From assembly GCA_964425595.1 (NCBI GenBank), contig CAYRMW010000004.1, positions 1-61,775 of the forward strand: a stretch of DNA of 61,775 bases, written 5' to 3'. This document shows positions 50,910 through 58,643 of this stretch, one piece after another; the stretch's first letter is position 1; the number at the start of each line of letters is the position of its first letter. The position numbers and the translations under genes were made by a program. The stretch is from Caccovicinus sp964425595. GTDB lineage: Bacteria; Bacillota; Clostridia; Lachnospirales; Lachnospiraceae. The notes under the pieces were generated by a model. It searched no databases and was not told the DNA's origin. It was given only the letters and a program-made list of their open reading frames with translations.

Positions 50910-52046
50910 ATGAAACCGATTCGTTACGCAGTGATCGGTTCCGGCTGGCGCGCCGCCTTCTACGTGCGGATCGCGCAGAAACTGCCGGAACACTTCGCGC
51001 TGTGCATGCTCCTGTGCCGCACCGAAGAAAAGGCGGCACAGCTGCGGCAGGCGTTTTCTATCCCCGTATCCACCCGCGAGGAAGACGTATTTGCCTCGCA
51101 GCCGGACTTTATCGTCTCTGCCGTCAGCAAGAAAAACATGACGGAGACGGTGATCCGGTGGATGGAATACGGCTATCCGGTCCTTTCCGAGACACCGGCG
51201 GCCCTGGAGTACGAGCAGATGCGGCGGCTGTGGGAACTGGTCAGCCCGGACGCACAGACTGGCGCCGACTCCCGCCCCCTTTCGCCGGTCACCGGACGGA
51301 GGGCCGATTACCGGATGCAGACAGCCGAGCAGTACTGGCTCTATCCTACCTGGGATGCCCGGATCCGCCTTCTTTCCTCCGGTATCCTTGGGGAACCGGT
51401 ATCCGTCCATCTGTCCGCCATGCATGACTACCACGCAGCCAGCATCATCCGCCGCCTTCTGGGTACCGGTCTGGAAGAAGTGCGTCTGATCGGAAAAACC
51501 TTCTCTCTTCCGGTCACGGACACCCGGACCCGGTACGAAACCCTGACGGCGGGAACGGTTTCCTTAAAAGACGAGCGGCACGTCGTACTGGAATATGAAA
51601 GCGGCCGGACAGCATTTTACGACTTCCTTTCGGACCAGTACCGCAGCCCCATCCGCAACCGCTCCGCCATCATCCGCGGCACGCGGGGAGAGATCCTCAA
51701 CGACACCGTATTCTATCTGGATCCGCAAAATCTTCCTCACAAGGAAACGATCCGGACCCGGCGCGACACCCGGTCAGATGAGATCCTGTCCATCGACTTT
51801 CGCGGGCAGACACTTTACGCTCCGCCTTTTGGCATCCGGGGGCTTACGGAAGACGAGACCGCCATCGCGCGCCTCCTCTCCGGCATGAAGGAATATCTCG
51901 ATACCGGGGAAGAGATCTATCCCATGAAGGAAGCGCTGGAAGATGCTTTCATCGGAACCTTAATGAACCAGCTTGGGCCGGACGGATGGCATTCCGTCTC
52001 TACGGCGTCAAGGCCATGGAAAAAGACAGGAGGAACACCATCATGA
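50910..52046 (+). CDS. Gfo/Idh/MocA-family oxidoreductase (1)
   Basis: The 378-residue protein has the N-terminal NAD(P)-binding start RYAVIGSGWRAAFYVRIAQK and an SETPAALEYEQ stretch where the family catalytic loop (usually EKP) lies, so the usual lysine is missing. Gfo/Idh/MocA enzymes act on sugars, inositols and related compounds; the substrate is unknown. The start has AGGAGG upstream. It overlaps the second oxidoreductase by 4 bp (ATGA), so the two are probably made together and may act on the same compound. Confidence 0.85.
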   Translation: MKPIRYAVIGSGWRAAFYVRIAQKLPEHFALCMLLCRTEEKAAQLRQAFSIPVSTREEDVFASQPDFIVSAVSKKNMTETVIRWMEYGYPVLSETPAALEYEQMRRLWELVSPDAQTGADSRPLSPVTGRRADYRMQTAEQYWLYPTWDARIRLLSSGILGEPVSVHLSAMHDYHAASIIRRLLGTGLEEVRLIGKTFSLPVTDTRTRYETLTAGTVSLKDERHVVLEYESGRTAFYDFLSDQYRSPIRNRSAIIRGTRGEILNDTVFYLDPQNLPHKETIRTRRDTRSDEILSIDFRGQTLYAPPFGIRGLTEDETAIARLLSGMKEYLDTGEEIYPMKEALEDAFIGTLMNQLGPDGWHSVSTASRPWKKTGGTPS

Positions 52047-53179
52047 AACCAGTAAAGACAGCAATTATCGGAATGGGCTCCATGGGAAGCAAATATGCCG
52101 CCTTTCTGCTGAACGGACAGGTGCCGGGAATGGAACTTGCCGCCGTCACCCGCGTCCGCCCCGAGCGGCTCGCGGCCATGCAGATCACGCTTCCCGCTCA
52201 CCTGCCGGTCTATCCGTCGGCGGACGCGCTCTTTGCCGCCGTGGACGCCGGAGAGCTTTCGCTGGACGCCGTCATCATCGTCACGCCCCACCGGCTCCAC
52301 GAGGAACAGGCGACCGCCGCCATGAAGCGCGGTCTCCATGTTCTCTGCGACAAGCCGGCAGGCATCTTCAGCCGCCAGGCCCGCAATGTAGAGGAGTCCT
52401 GTCCCGCCGGTCTGGTCTACGCCTCGATCTTTCAGCAGCGAACCTCTCCCGCCTATCGCAAGATCCGCGATCTGGTACAAAGTAAAAAATACGGCGGGCT
52501 GAAGCGGGTGAACTGGGTCGTCACCGACTGGTACCGGCCAAACCTCTACTACCAGGAAGTCTCCTGGCGGGGAAGCTGGCAGCTGGACGGCGGCGGCATC
52601 CTCTTAAACCAGTGTCCGCATAACCTGGATCTGCTCCAGTGGATCTTCGGCGTTCCCTCCCGCGTGCAGGGATTCTGCCACAACGGCAAGTATCATCCCA
52701 TCGAGGTTGAGGACGATGTCACCGCCTACCTGGAATGGGATTCCGGCACGACCGGCACCTTCATCGCCTCGACCGGTGAAGCCCCTGGCGTAAACCGCCT
52801 GGAGATTTCGCTGGACAATGCCCTTTTAATCTATGAAAAAGGCGGGTTAAACTTATGCATCCTGGATCGGCCGGAACTGGACTACCGTCTCCATGCGAAG
52901 GAGGCGTACATCAAGCCGAAGGGCACCTGGGAAACCATCCCGCTGGAAGAAGGCGGACAGCCTTATCTGCAGATCCTGGACAATTTCGCGGCAGCGATAC
53001 GGGAGGGCGCGCCCCTGATCGCGCCGGGACAGGATGCACGTAAAAGCCTGCTGATCAGCAACGCCGTCTACCTCTCCTCCTGGACCGGGCAGATGGTCGC
53101 CATCCCGAATGAAGGGAGCGCGGAAGAGCGAAGGTTCGAAGAGGCATTTGAGCAGGAGTGGAAGAAGAGATGGGATTGA
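52043..53179 (+). CDS. Gfo/Idh/MocA-family oxidoreductase (2)
   Basis: The 378-residue protein has TAIIGMGSMGSKYAAF at the N-terminus and the catalytic-type DKPAGIFSRQA loop with the expected lysine, then WRGSWQLDGGGILLNQCPHNLDLL typical of active family members (given in part as LDGGGILLNQCPHNLDLL). The start is the ATG at 52043 behind AGGAGG. It is translationally coupled to the first oxidoreductase. The substrate cannot be read from the sequence. Confidence 0.88.
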   Translation: MKPVKTAIIGMGSMGSKYAAFLLNGQVPGMELAAVTRVRPERLAAMQITLPAHLPVYPSADALFAAVDAGELSLDAVIIVTPHRLHEEQATAAMKRGLHVLCDKPAGIFSRQARNVEESCPAGLVYASIFQQRTSPAYRKIRDLVQSKKYGGLKRVNWVVTDWYRPNLYYQEVSWRGSWQLDGGGILLNQCPHNLDLLQWIFGVPSRVQGFCHNGKYHPIEVEDDVTAYLEWDSGTTGTFIASTGEAPGVNRLEISLDNALLIYEKGGLNLCILDRPELDYRLHAKEAYIKPKGTWETIPLEEGGQPYLQILDNFAAAIREGAPLIAPGQDARKSLLISNAVYLSSWTGQMVAIPNEGSAEERRFEEAFEQEWKKRWD

Positions 53180-53286
53180 TCCTGTCCGCGAACTGACTGA
53201 ATCGTTCAAGTCGTGTAAAAAACAGGGTTCCTCTCCACAAACCCTCCGACGAAAAACGAAATGATCAACCGCAAACAACAAAAAAA

Positions 53287-53342
53287 CGAGCCATCGCCCC
53301 ACAGATCATCATCTGTCTGCGGAGTGATGGCTCCTTATCTTC
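53287..53342 (-). terminator. Terminator after rplL
   Basis: GAGCCATC (53287-53294) pairs with GATGGCTC (53335-53342); an inner CAGAT/ATCTG pair strengthens it. On the minus strand GTTTTTTTG follows. It closes the rplJ-rplL transcript and lies convergent to the oxidoreductase genes. Confidence 0.85.
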
Positions 53343-53382
53343 ATCTGTTCTACCTGCTTCGATATGCAGATCTCCCCCAAAA

Positions 53383-53757
53383 TTACTTCAGGGTAACCTT
53401 AGCTCCCTCAGCCTCTAACTTGGTCTTGATCTCCTCGGCCTCTTCCTTGGAAGCGCCAGCCTTAACAACCTTCGGAGCGCCGTCTACTACGTCCTTAGCT
53501 TCCTTTAAGCCTAAGCCGGTTACTTCACGGACAACCTTGATTACCTTAACCTTGTTCGGGCCAACCTCGGTCAGTTCTACATCGAACTCGGTCTTCTCCT
53601 CAGCTTCCTCGCCTGCGCCGCCGGCTGCTGCAACAACAACGCCTGCTGCTGCGGATACGCCGAACTCTTCCTCGCATGCCTTTACTAACTCGTTTAACTC
53701 TAATACGGATAATTCCTTGATAGCTTCGATAAACTCAGCGGTAGTTAACTTTGCCAT
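53383..53757 (-). CDS. rplL: 50S ribosomal protein L7/L12 (bL12)
   Basis: The 124-residue product is the stalk protein that recruits translation factors. The N-terminal dimerisation part (MAKLTTAEFIEAIKELSVLE, here the first 20 residues), the alanine/glycine hinge and the C-terminal GLKEAKDVVDGAPKVVKAG are present. The start at 53757 has AGGAGG upstream. It follows rplJ by about 100 bp and precedes the terminator. Confidence 0.97.
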   Translation of the reverse strand: MAKLTTAEFIEAIKELSVLELNELVKACEEEFGVSAAAGVVVAAAGGAGEEAEEKTEFDVELTEVGPNKVKVIKVVREVTGLGLKEAKDVVDGAPKVVKAGASKEEAEEIKTKLEAEGAKVTLK

Positions 53758-53858
53758 TTTTCTTTCCTCCTGTTTGATCATTCATCTTTAGTGACCGCCC
53801 TCAGGCGGCGTATCTCCTGCCGCAGGCCATTCTCCGCGGCGCAGTTCCCGAAACCGGA

Positions 53859-54350
53859 TTATGCCTCGGCGCTCTTCTCAGCGATCTGATTAAGCACACG
53901 GGCGAAGTTCGCAACCGGAGACTGCATGCTTCCAAGCAGGCGTCCCAGCAGTTCCTCTCTGGACGGAATCGTCGCGATGGTCTGGATGCCATTCCTGTCG
54001 TAGTAAGTGCCCTCCACTACGCCGGCCTTTAACTCCAGTGCCTCTGCCGTCTTGGCGAACTTAGCCATGATCCTTGCCGGAGCGGTAGCGTCCGTCTTAG
54101 ACACAGCCAGGCCGGTGGGGCCTTCCAGATCGGGCTCCAGGGCCGCATAGGCAGTACCCTCAGCCGCGCGCTTGATCAGGGTGTTCTTGTATACCTTGTA
54201 GGTCACACCCGCTTCTCTTAACTGCTTTCTCAGAATGGTGTCCTGTTCCACAGTCAAGCCGCGGTAGTCAACGAGTACCGCAGAAGCCGCGCCGTCAAAT
54301 AACGCAGCGATCTCATCAACGATCGGCTGCTTTACTTCAACCTTTGCCAT
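53859..54350 (-). CDS. rplJ: 50S ribosomal protein L10 (uL10)
   Basis: The 163-residue product anchors the L7/L12 stalk. It has AAVLVDYRGLTVEQDTILRKQLREAGV-type features, seen in part as VDYRGLTVEQDTILRKQLR. In Firmicutes the L10-L12 complex binds its own leader; that leader and a separate promoter are found just upstream. Confidence 0.97.
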   Translation of the reverse strand: MAKVEVKQPIVDEIAALFDGAASAVLVDYRGLTVEQDTILRKQLREAGVTYKVYKNTLIKRAAEGTAYAALEPDLEGPTGLAVSKTDATAPARIMAKFAKTAEALELKAGVVEGTYYDRNGIQTIATIPSREELLGRLLGSMQSPVANFARVLNQIAEKSAEA

Positions 54351-54364
54351 GTTTTTTACCTCCT

Positions 54365-54551
54365 GTTTTATTTTGATGGAGACTGATCAAAGACCTGTTC
54401 TCCTTACAGAAAGCAAACCTTACTGTAATGAGAAAAGTCCCTCTGTCCGCAGACAGAGAGACCGTACAAATTTCTCTTTTGAGCTTTGCAGATTCCTCGG
54501 CAGGCGTTTTCACTTATGCCTTACGGCACCTGCTGTCTTCGGCAGTCAACA
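54365..54551 (-). ncRNA. L10 leader with attenuator
   Basis: The rplJ leader has the hallmarks of the L10 leader family: GACAGCAGGTG followed by CCTGCCGAGG on the minus strand (within about 54495-54547). A strong hairpin follows, GTCTCTCTGTC (54452-54462) with GACAGAGGGAC (54437-54447), running into TTTTCTC. L10(L12)4 binding is expected to favour termination at that hairpin and so lower rplJ-rplL expression. Confidence 0.85.
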
Positions 54552-54557
54552 ATTACG

Positions 54558-54586
54558 TAATATATCACAATATTTATCAGGTGTCA
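54558..54586 (-). promoter_or_regulatory. Promoter of rplJ-rplL
   Basis: TTGACA (54581-54586), a 17-nt spacer and TATATT (54558-54563) lie on the minus strand directly behind rplA. It gives the L10 leader transcript. Confidence 0.85.
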
Positions 54587-54601
54587 ACCACAAATTGCCC
54601 G

Positions 54602-55297
54602 CTAGTTAACCAGCTTTGCCACGTTCAGCTTTACGCCCGGGCCCATGGTGGAAGCCATGGTCACGCTCTTTAAGTACGCGCCCTTAACTGAGCTGGGCTT
54701 AGCTTTGATGATTGCATCCATAAGCGTCTGGAAGTTGTCCGCCAGCTGCTCCTCACTGAAAGAAGCTTTGCCAACCGGGACATGCACAATATTGTTCTTG
54801 TCGAGTCTGTATTCGATCTTACCGGCTTTGATGTCGTTGATCGCCTTGGTCACATCCATGGTAACCGTTCCGGCCTTGGGGTTCGGCATTAAGCCCTTGG
54901 GGCCTAAGATACGGCCCAGGCGGCCTACCACACCCATCATATCCGGAGTAGCAACCACTACGTCAAAATCCAGCCAGCCATCATTCTGGATCCGCGGGAT
55001 CAACTCCTCAGCGCCGACGAAATCCGCGCCTGCGGCTTCCGCTTCATCCGCCTTGGGTCCCTTTGCGAATACCAGGATCCGGACCGTCTTGCCGGTACCA
55101 TGGGGCAGGACCACGGCGCCGCGGATCTGCTGCTCCGCATGGCGGCCGTCGCATCCGGTTCTGATATGCACTTCAACAGTCTCATCAAACTTCGCAGAAG
55201 CATTTTTCTTCACTAACGCGATCGCGTCTGCGGTATCATATAAAACAGAGCGGTCTACAGACTTAGCTGCCTCTGCGTATCTTTTTCCTCTTTTCAT
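54602..55297 (-). CDS. rplA: 50S ribosomal protein L1 (uL1)
   Basis: The 231-residue product forms the mobile stalk that helps release E-site tRNA. Family blocks are LPHGTGKTVRILVFAKG and MMGVVGRLGRILGPKGLMPNPK (given in part as GRLGRILGPKGLMPNPK). In other bacteria uL1 represses its own operon by binding an mRNA copy of its rRNA site; two such copies are proposed here. The start has AGGAGG upstream. Confidence 0.98.
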   Translation of the reverse strand: MKRGKRYAEAAKSVDRSVLYDTADAIALVKKNASAKFDETVEVHIRTGCDGRHAEQQIRGAVVLPHGTGKTVRILVFAKGPKADEAEAAGADFVGAEELIPRIQNDGWLDFDVVVATPDMMGVVGRLGRILGPKGLMPNPKAGTVTMDVTKAINDIKAGKIEYRLDKNNIVHVPVGKASFSEEQLADNFQTLMDAIIKAKPSSVKGAYLKSVTMASTMGPGVKLNVAKLVN

Positions 55298-55313
55298 CGT
55301 AAATAAACCTCCT

Positions 55314-55343
55314 GGTGGTAATGTCGGGGATTGTCCCTCCCAC
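55314..55343 (-). promoter_or_regulatory. L1-stalk-like RNA motif before rplA
   Basis: On the minus strand GTGGGAGG is followed by a short hairpin and CCGACATTACCACC. Outer GTGG/CCAC and inner GGGA/TCCC stems enclose an uneven internal loop (GA opposite CGACATTA). It resembles the 23S rRNA L1 site (GGUGGGAGG ... CCGAC...AUACCACC) and ends immediately before the rplA ribosome site, so L1 binding would block translation of rplA. It is nearly identical to the motif at 55846-55874. Confidence 0.75.
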
Positions 55344-55398
55344 GCTTCTTCTCTTCCCCGTCAGGCTGCGCCGACGGAACGCGAAGAAACCTTCTGTA

Positions 55399-55824
55399 TC
55401 AGTCAACGACAGAGATGCCCATGCTTCTCGCCGTACCGGCGATCATGCTCGTGGCAGCCTCAAGAGACGCGGCATTCAGATCCGGCATCTTTAACTCGGC
55501 GATCTTCTGCACCTCTGCTCTGCTGATGGTAGCTACCTTCGTCTTGTTCGGCACTGCGGAACCGGATTTCAGCTTGCAGGCCTTCTTTAACAGAACGGCA
55601 GCCGGCGGAGTCTTGGTGATGAAGCTGAAGCTTCTGTCAGCATATACGGTAATGACGACAGGAATGATCAGATCACCCTGATCGGCTGTTCTTGCGTTGA
55701 ATTCCTTGGTGAACTGAACAATGTTAACGCCATGCTGTCCCAAAGCAGGACCAACCGGCGGCGCTGGTGTTGCCTTACCAGCAGGAATCTGTAATTTGAT
55801 ATAACCAGTTACTTTCTTTGCCAT
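55399..55824 (-). CDS. rplK: 50S ribosomal protein L11 (uL11)
   Basis: The 141-residue product forms the GTPase-associated centre with 23S rRNA. It begins MAKKVTGYIKLQIPAGKATP and has PPVGPALGQHGVNI. The start is the ATG at 55822-55824 after AGGAGG; an in-frame GTG three codons earlier lies too near that site. It precedes rplA by about 100 bp. Confidence 0.97.
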   Translation of the reverse strand: MAKKVTGYIKLQIPAGKATPAPPVGPALGQHGVNIVQFTKEFNARTADQGDLIIPVVITVYADRSFSFITKTPPAAVLLKKACKLKSGSAVPNKTKVATISRAEVQKIAELKMPDLNAASLEAATSMIAGTARSMGISVVD

Positions 55825-55845
55825 CTTAGGCACCTCCTAAATCAT

Positions 55846-55874
55846 GTGGTATTGTCGGGGACTGTCCCTCCCAC
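55846..55874 (-). promoter_or_regulatory. L1-stalk-like RNA motif before rplK
   Basis: On the minus strand GTGGGAGGGACAG is followed by TCCCCGACAATACCAC. It differs from the rplA copy at two positions only and can form the same two stems with the uneven loop. It lies about 22 nt before the rplK start codon, the place where the known E. coli L1 site regulates the rplK-rplA operon. Confidence 0.8.
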
Positions 55875-55876
55875 CA

Positions 55877-55930
55877 GCTTTCACGGGAACGAATTCCCAG
55901 GTCGGACCGGCGCTCGGTCCGGATGAAAGC
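55877..55930 (-). ncRNA. Three-way-junction RNA candidate between nusG and rplK
   Basis: GCTTTCA (55877-55883) pairs with TGAAAGC (55924-55930) and encloses two hairpins: GGGAA with TTCCC around a TTCG loop (minus strand, 55885-55898) and GGACCG with CGGTCC (55904-55920). It directly adjoins the L1-like motif before rplK. It may be part of the same regulatory leader or a processing site. Confidence 0.5.
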
Positions 55931-55940
55931 CGATTTCCTG

Positions 55941-56465
55941 CTACATCTTTTTTATCTCGCTGAAATTCAGCTCGACCGGGGTCTCCCGGCCAAACATCTC
56001 AACGTTGATCGTGACGGATTTCCTGGCCTCATTGATGGAGCGGATCGCTCCAACGGTATCCTTCCACGCGCCGGCGATCACCGTGATCATATCGCCCACC
56101 GCGAAATCAACCACCAGATCCGGTTCACTCTGCTCCTGGAATCCAAGATTCAGCATCTCTTCCTCACTCAAGGGCGTCGGCTCTGAACCCGGTCCCACAA
56201 ATCCGGTGACGCCCCGGGTATTGCGCACCACGTACCAGGTGTCCTGGTTCATCACCATTTTCACCAGCACATAGCCCGGGAACATCTTTTTATCAGCCTG
56301 CTTTTCCAGGCCGTTCTTCAATTCCGTCACCGCAAGCATGGGCACAGACACTTCCAGGATCTGATCCTGCAGGTCCCGGTTTTCGATGGTCTTCTCAAGG
56401 TCAACCTTAACTTTGTTTTCATAGCCTGAATAGGTATGGACTACATACCAGTTTGCTTCTGACAT
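55941..56465 (-). CDS. nusG: Transcription termination/antitermination protein NusG
   Basis: The 174-residue protein has the N-terminal NGN domain (ANWYVVHTYSGYENKVK) that binds RNA polymerase and the C-terminal KOW domain (GDMITVIAGAWKDTVGAI) that binds Rho or ribosomal S10. It follows secE by 19 bp in the standard secE-nusG-rplK order. Confidence 0.97.
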   Translation of the reverse strand: MSEANWYVVHTYSGYENKVKVDLEKTIENRDLQDQILEVSVPMLAVTELKNGLEKQADKKMFPGYVLVKMVMNQDTWYVVRNTRGVTGFVGPGSEPTPLSEEEMLNLGFQEQSEPDLVVDFAVGDMITVIAGAWKDTVGAIRSINEARKSVTINVEMFGRETPVELNFSEIKKM

Positions 56466-56484
56466 ATCTTCACCTTTGCCCTTA

Positions 56485-56733
56485 TTAAATGATCAGATTA
56501 ATACCAAATTTGAAAATCATGTCCATCACGCCGATGATCAGACCAAGAACCAAAGACACAAGCAGGACAACAACGGTCTGCTTGGCTACGGTTTCCCGAT
56601 CCGGCCAGACTATTTTTTTGAACTCAGCCTTCAGGCTTTTTAAGTAGCTTTTTTTGCGGGACTTCTTCGCCTGCTTCTTTTCCGGCTTCTTTTCAGCCTT
56701 GTCCTGAGCCTTAGCTGCAACACTTTCTGCCAT
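56485..56733 (-). CDS. secE: Preprotein translocase subunit SecE
   Basis: The 82-residue protein has a lysine- and alanine-rich cytosolic start and the family motif SLKAEFKKIVWPDRETVAKQ before a single C-terminal membrane segment. SecE clamps SecY. The start MAESVAAKAQ at 56733 has AAAGGA 9-10 nt upstream. It lies 148 bp after rpmG; that spacer holds a perfect GCCGCC/GGCGGC hairpin (56762-56778). Confidence 0.95.
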   Translation of the reverse strand: MAESVAAKAQDKAEKKPEKKQAKKSRKKSYLKSLKAEFKKIVWPDRETVAKQTVVVLLVSLVLGLIIGVMDMIFKFGINLII

Positions 56734-56881
56734 GGTCATACATCCTTTACTCTGAAAGCTTGCCGCCGGGCAGGCGGCCTCCATTCAGGAATTCCAAATG
56801 CGCCGCCGAACTTTCATGGAATGGTGACGCGTCTGCCTGCCGGCGCATGCAGGTTTACTACGGGATAACATCCGAAAAAGA

Positions 56882-57031
56882 TTACTTAGTCTCCTTGTGC
56901 ACCGTATGTCTCTTGCAGAATCTGCAGTACTTCCTGGTTTCCATTCTGTCCGGATGAGCTTTCTTATCCTTGGTCATGTTATAATTGCGCTGTTTGCATT
57001 CTGTGCATGCCAGTGTGATCTTTGTGCGCAC
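56882..57031 (-). CDS. rpmG: 50S ribosomal protein L33 (bL33), zinc type
   Basis: This 49-residue gene starts at GTG (57029-57031) with GGAGGTG 6 nt upstream and begins MRTKITLACTECKQRNY. The zinc ligands C9, C12, C36 and C39 are all present. bL33 sits near the E site. It leads rpmG-secE-nusG-rplK-rplA, a common Gram-positive arrangement. Confidence 0.96.
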   Translation of the reverse strand: MRTKITLACTECKQRNYNMTKDKKAHPDRMETRKYCRFCKRHTVHKETK

Positions 57032-57125
57032 GACTTCCACCTCCGCTTAAATAAATTATCGTTTTAACCCGGCCTTTTCTTTATTTTGGGCATAAAAAAA
57101 AGGCCCTACTTCCATTCGCCCGTCT

Positions 57126-57154
57126 ACTATACCATATCTCTTTTCATTCGTCAA
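57126..57154 (-). promoter_or_regulatory. Promoter of rpmG-secE-nusG-rplK-rplA
   Basis: TTGACG (57149-57154), a 17-nt spacer and TATAGT (57126-57131) lie on the minus strand. The leader of about 85 nt before rpmG can form a GGCCTTTT/AAAAGGCC hairpin. Confidence 0.8.
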
Positions 57155-57193
57155 TGGTTTTCTTTGACTTTCTGGTACTCCCACAAACAACAA

Positions 57194-57217
57194 ATCCGAA
57201 CCCGTCTCCGATCGGAT
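57194..57217 (-). terminator. Possible terminator after tRNA-Val
   Basis: ATCCGA (57212-57217 side on the minus strand) pairs with TCGGAT (57194-57199 side), followed by TTTGTTGTTTG. It lies about 30 bp past the tRNA 3' end. The stem is only 6 bp, so confidence is limited. Confidence 0.45.
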
Positions 57218-57245
57218 AAAGGCCCGGACCGTATCGCTTTCCCAA

Positions 57246-57318
57246 TGGAGACAACAGGACTCGAACCTGCGACCTCCTGCACGTCAAGCAAATGCTCTCC
57301 CAGCTGAGCTATGTCTCC
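57246..57318 (-). tRNA. tRNA-Val (anticodon GAC)
   Basis: A 73-nt cloverleaf on the minus strand has the acceptor stem GGAGACA/TGTCTCC, D-arm with AGCTCAGCTGGGAGAGC, anticodon loop TTGACGT (anticodon GAC) and T-arm GCAGGTTCGAGTCCTG. The CCA end is not encoded. A promoter lies at 57328-57357. Confidence 0.95.
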
Positions 57319-57327
57319 ATGCGAACG

Positions 57328-57357
57328 ATTGTAACACAGATCATGGGCTGCCGTCAA
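57328..57357 (-). promoter_or_regulatory. Promoter of tRNA-Val
   Basis: TTGACG (57352-57357), an 18-nt spacer and TACAAT (57328-57333) lie on the minus strand, about 10 bp before the mature 5' end. Confidence 0.8.
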
Positions 57358-57395
57358 ACATTTTTTGATTTTCTTTTCGATTTTCTGTCTTCCCG

Positions 57396-58418
57396 TTACC
57401 GCCGCCCGTTTAACACTCGCCAGACGCCGGGAACAAACCGGCGCATCAGCCTTGCCGCCCCATAGCTGATCGCCGCCATAAGGAACGGAAGCGCAAGAAA
57501 CAGCGCAACCGGGAACCATGCCGGCGGAGTAAGAAGGCTGGCGGCCGTTTTATTGATCAGACGCACAAGGGCAAAATGTACGGCATAAAGGAAGAAGCTG
57601 CATTCCATCCAGGGGCGAACGGCCGGAAGACGCTCCCCATCCACCATCAGCCACAGCCCTGCCGGGATCAGAAGCCGGTACAGAACCGTCGTGCCCGGCA
57701 GGAACCAGCGCATAGTCAGACAGGCATTGACGATCCCGGCCGCCGCAAACGAAACGCCGATCCAAAAGCATCTCCTGCTCCACGGCTGCTCCAGCTGACG
57801 CCCCTGAATCGCGGTGAACGCGCCAAATCCGTAATAAAAGAGCGCGTCCTCATTCAGCAGGGGAAGATCCGCCGCGACCCACACCGCGCCAAATACCGCG
57901 CCAAGGAAGATAAGGCCTCTCCAGAAATTGCTTAAAATCCAGTAGAGAACAGGAGCCAGAAGGATCAGCAGGATCAACTGCTTCAGATACCAGAACACAT
58001 ACAGATACCGAAAATGAAGGATGCTGTCAACAAAAACCGACAGATTAAACGGCACCTGCCCCTTTCCGATCACCCGCTCCAAAAAAGGCAGGCGGCTTCC
58101 GATCACATAGCCCAGATAATAAATCGCGTTCCAGAGCAGATAGGGAACCAGAATGCTGTGAAAACGGGATACCCATTTCCGCTTCAGGCTCGTCCAGCTG
58201 AAATTCCGATGAAACAGGTACGCAGAGATGACGAAAAATCCCGGAACCGCGATCTGCCCCAAAGACTCGCCGATCAGACGTTCAAGGCAGTCCGCCCGTA
58301 TTCCGGCCTCCGTCCGTCCAAGGAACAGCTCAGCATTGTAAGAATGGATCCAGACCACAAAAAGGCTGAAAGCAAACGTAAACCAGGTAACTTTTTTCCG
58401 AAATCCGTCTTCCCCCAT
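57396..58418 (-). CDS. Acyltransferase 3 family membrane protein
   Basis: The 340-residue protein has about ten membrane segments and the features of acyltransferase family 3. These include an early histidine in VVWIHSYNAE, GQIAVPGFFVISAYLFHR and a C-terminal ECSFFLYAVHFALVR. Such enzymes O-acylate surface polysaccharides, wall polymers or other envelope molecules. The substrate is unknown. It has its own promoter at 58547-58575 and ends about 80 bp before tRNA-Val. Confidence 0.85.
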   Translation of the reverse strand: MGEDGFRKKVTWFTFAFSLFVVWIHSYNAELFLGRTEAGIRADCLERLIGESLGQIAVPGFFVISAYLFHRNFSWTSLKRKWVSRFHSILVPYLLWNAIYYLGYVIGSRLPFLERVIGKGQVPFNLSVFVDSILHFRYLYVFWYLKQLILLILLAPVLYWILSNFWRGLIFLGAVFGAVWVAADLPLLNEDALFYYGFGAFTAIQGRQLEQPWSRRCFWIGVSFAAAGIVNACLTMRWFLPGTTVLYRLLIPAGLWLMVDGERLPAVRPWMECSFFLYAVHFALVRLINKTAASLLTPPAWFPVALFLALPFLMAAISYGAARLMRRFVPGVWRVLNGRR

Positions 58419-58546
58419 ACCGCTCTCCTCACTGTGCTTTATCCCGTTCCATCCGCCCGCCGGACAGCCTGTCCTGATGGCCGCGCCCGGTCATGCCTTC
58501 CCTGCGCTCCATGAAGCTGATGCTCCTCCGTTTCCTGTCTTCCCAG

Positions 58547-58575
58547 ATTATAACATCTCCTCGAACCGATGTAAA
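58547..58575 (-). promoter_or_regulatory. Promoter of the acyltransferase gene
   Basis: TTTACA (58570-58575), a 17-nt spacer and TATAAT (58547-58552) lie on the minus strand, giving a leader of about 120 nt. It diverges from the Fic gene, for which only a weak -10 (TAAAAT, 58605-58610) is visible. Confidence 0.75.
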
Positions 58576-58643
58576 TATATTGGAGCGGCGAAGGATTTTT
58601 GTGGTAAAATAGATGCATTGAGAATAACAAGGAGCAATTTTCC

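Noticed and set aside
57246..57318. tRNA-Val as an integration site for a mobile island
   Set aside because: The accessory genes lie on the 5' side of the tRNA. No integrase or repeated tRNA 3' end was seen.
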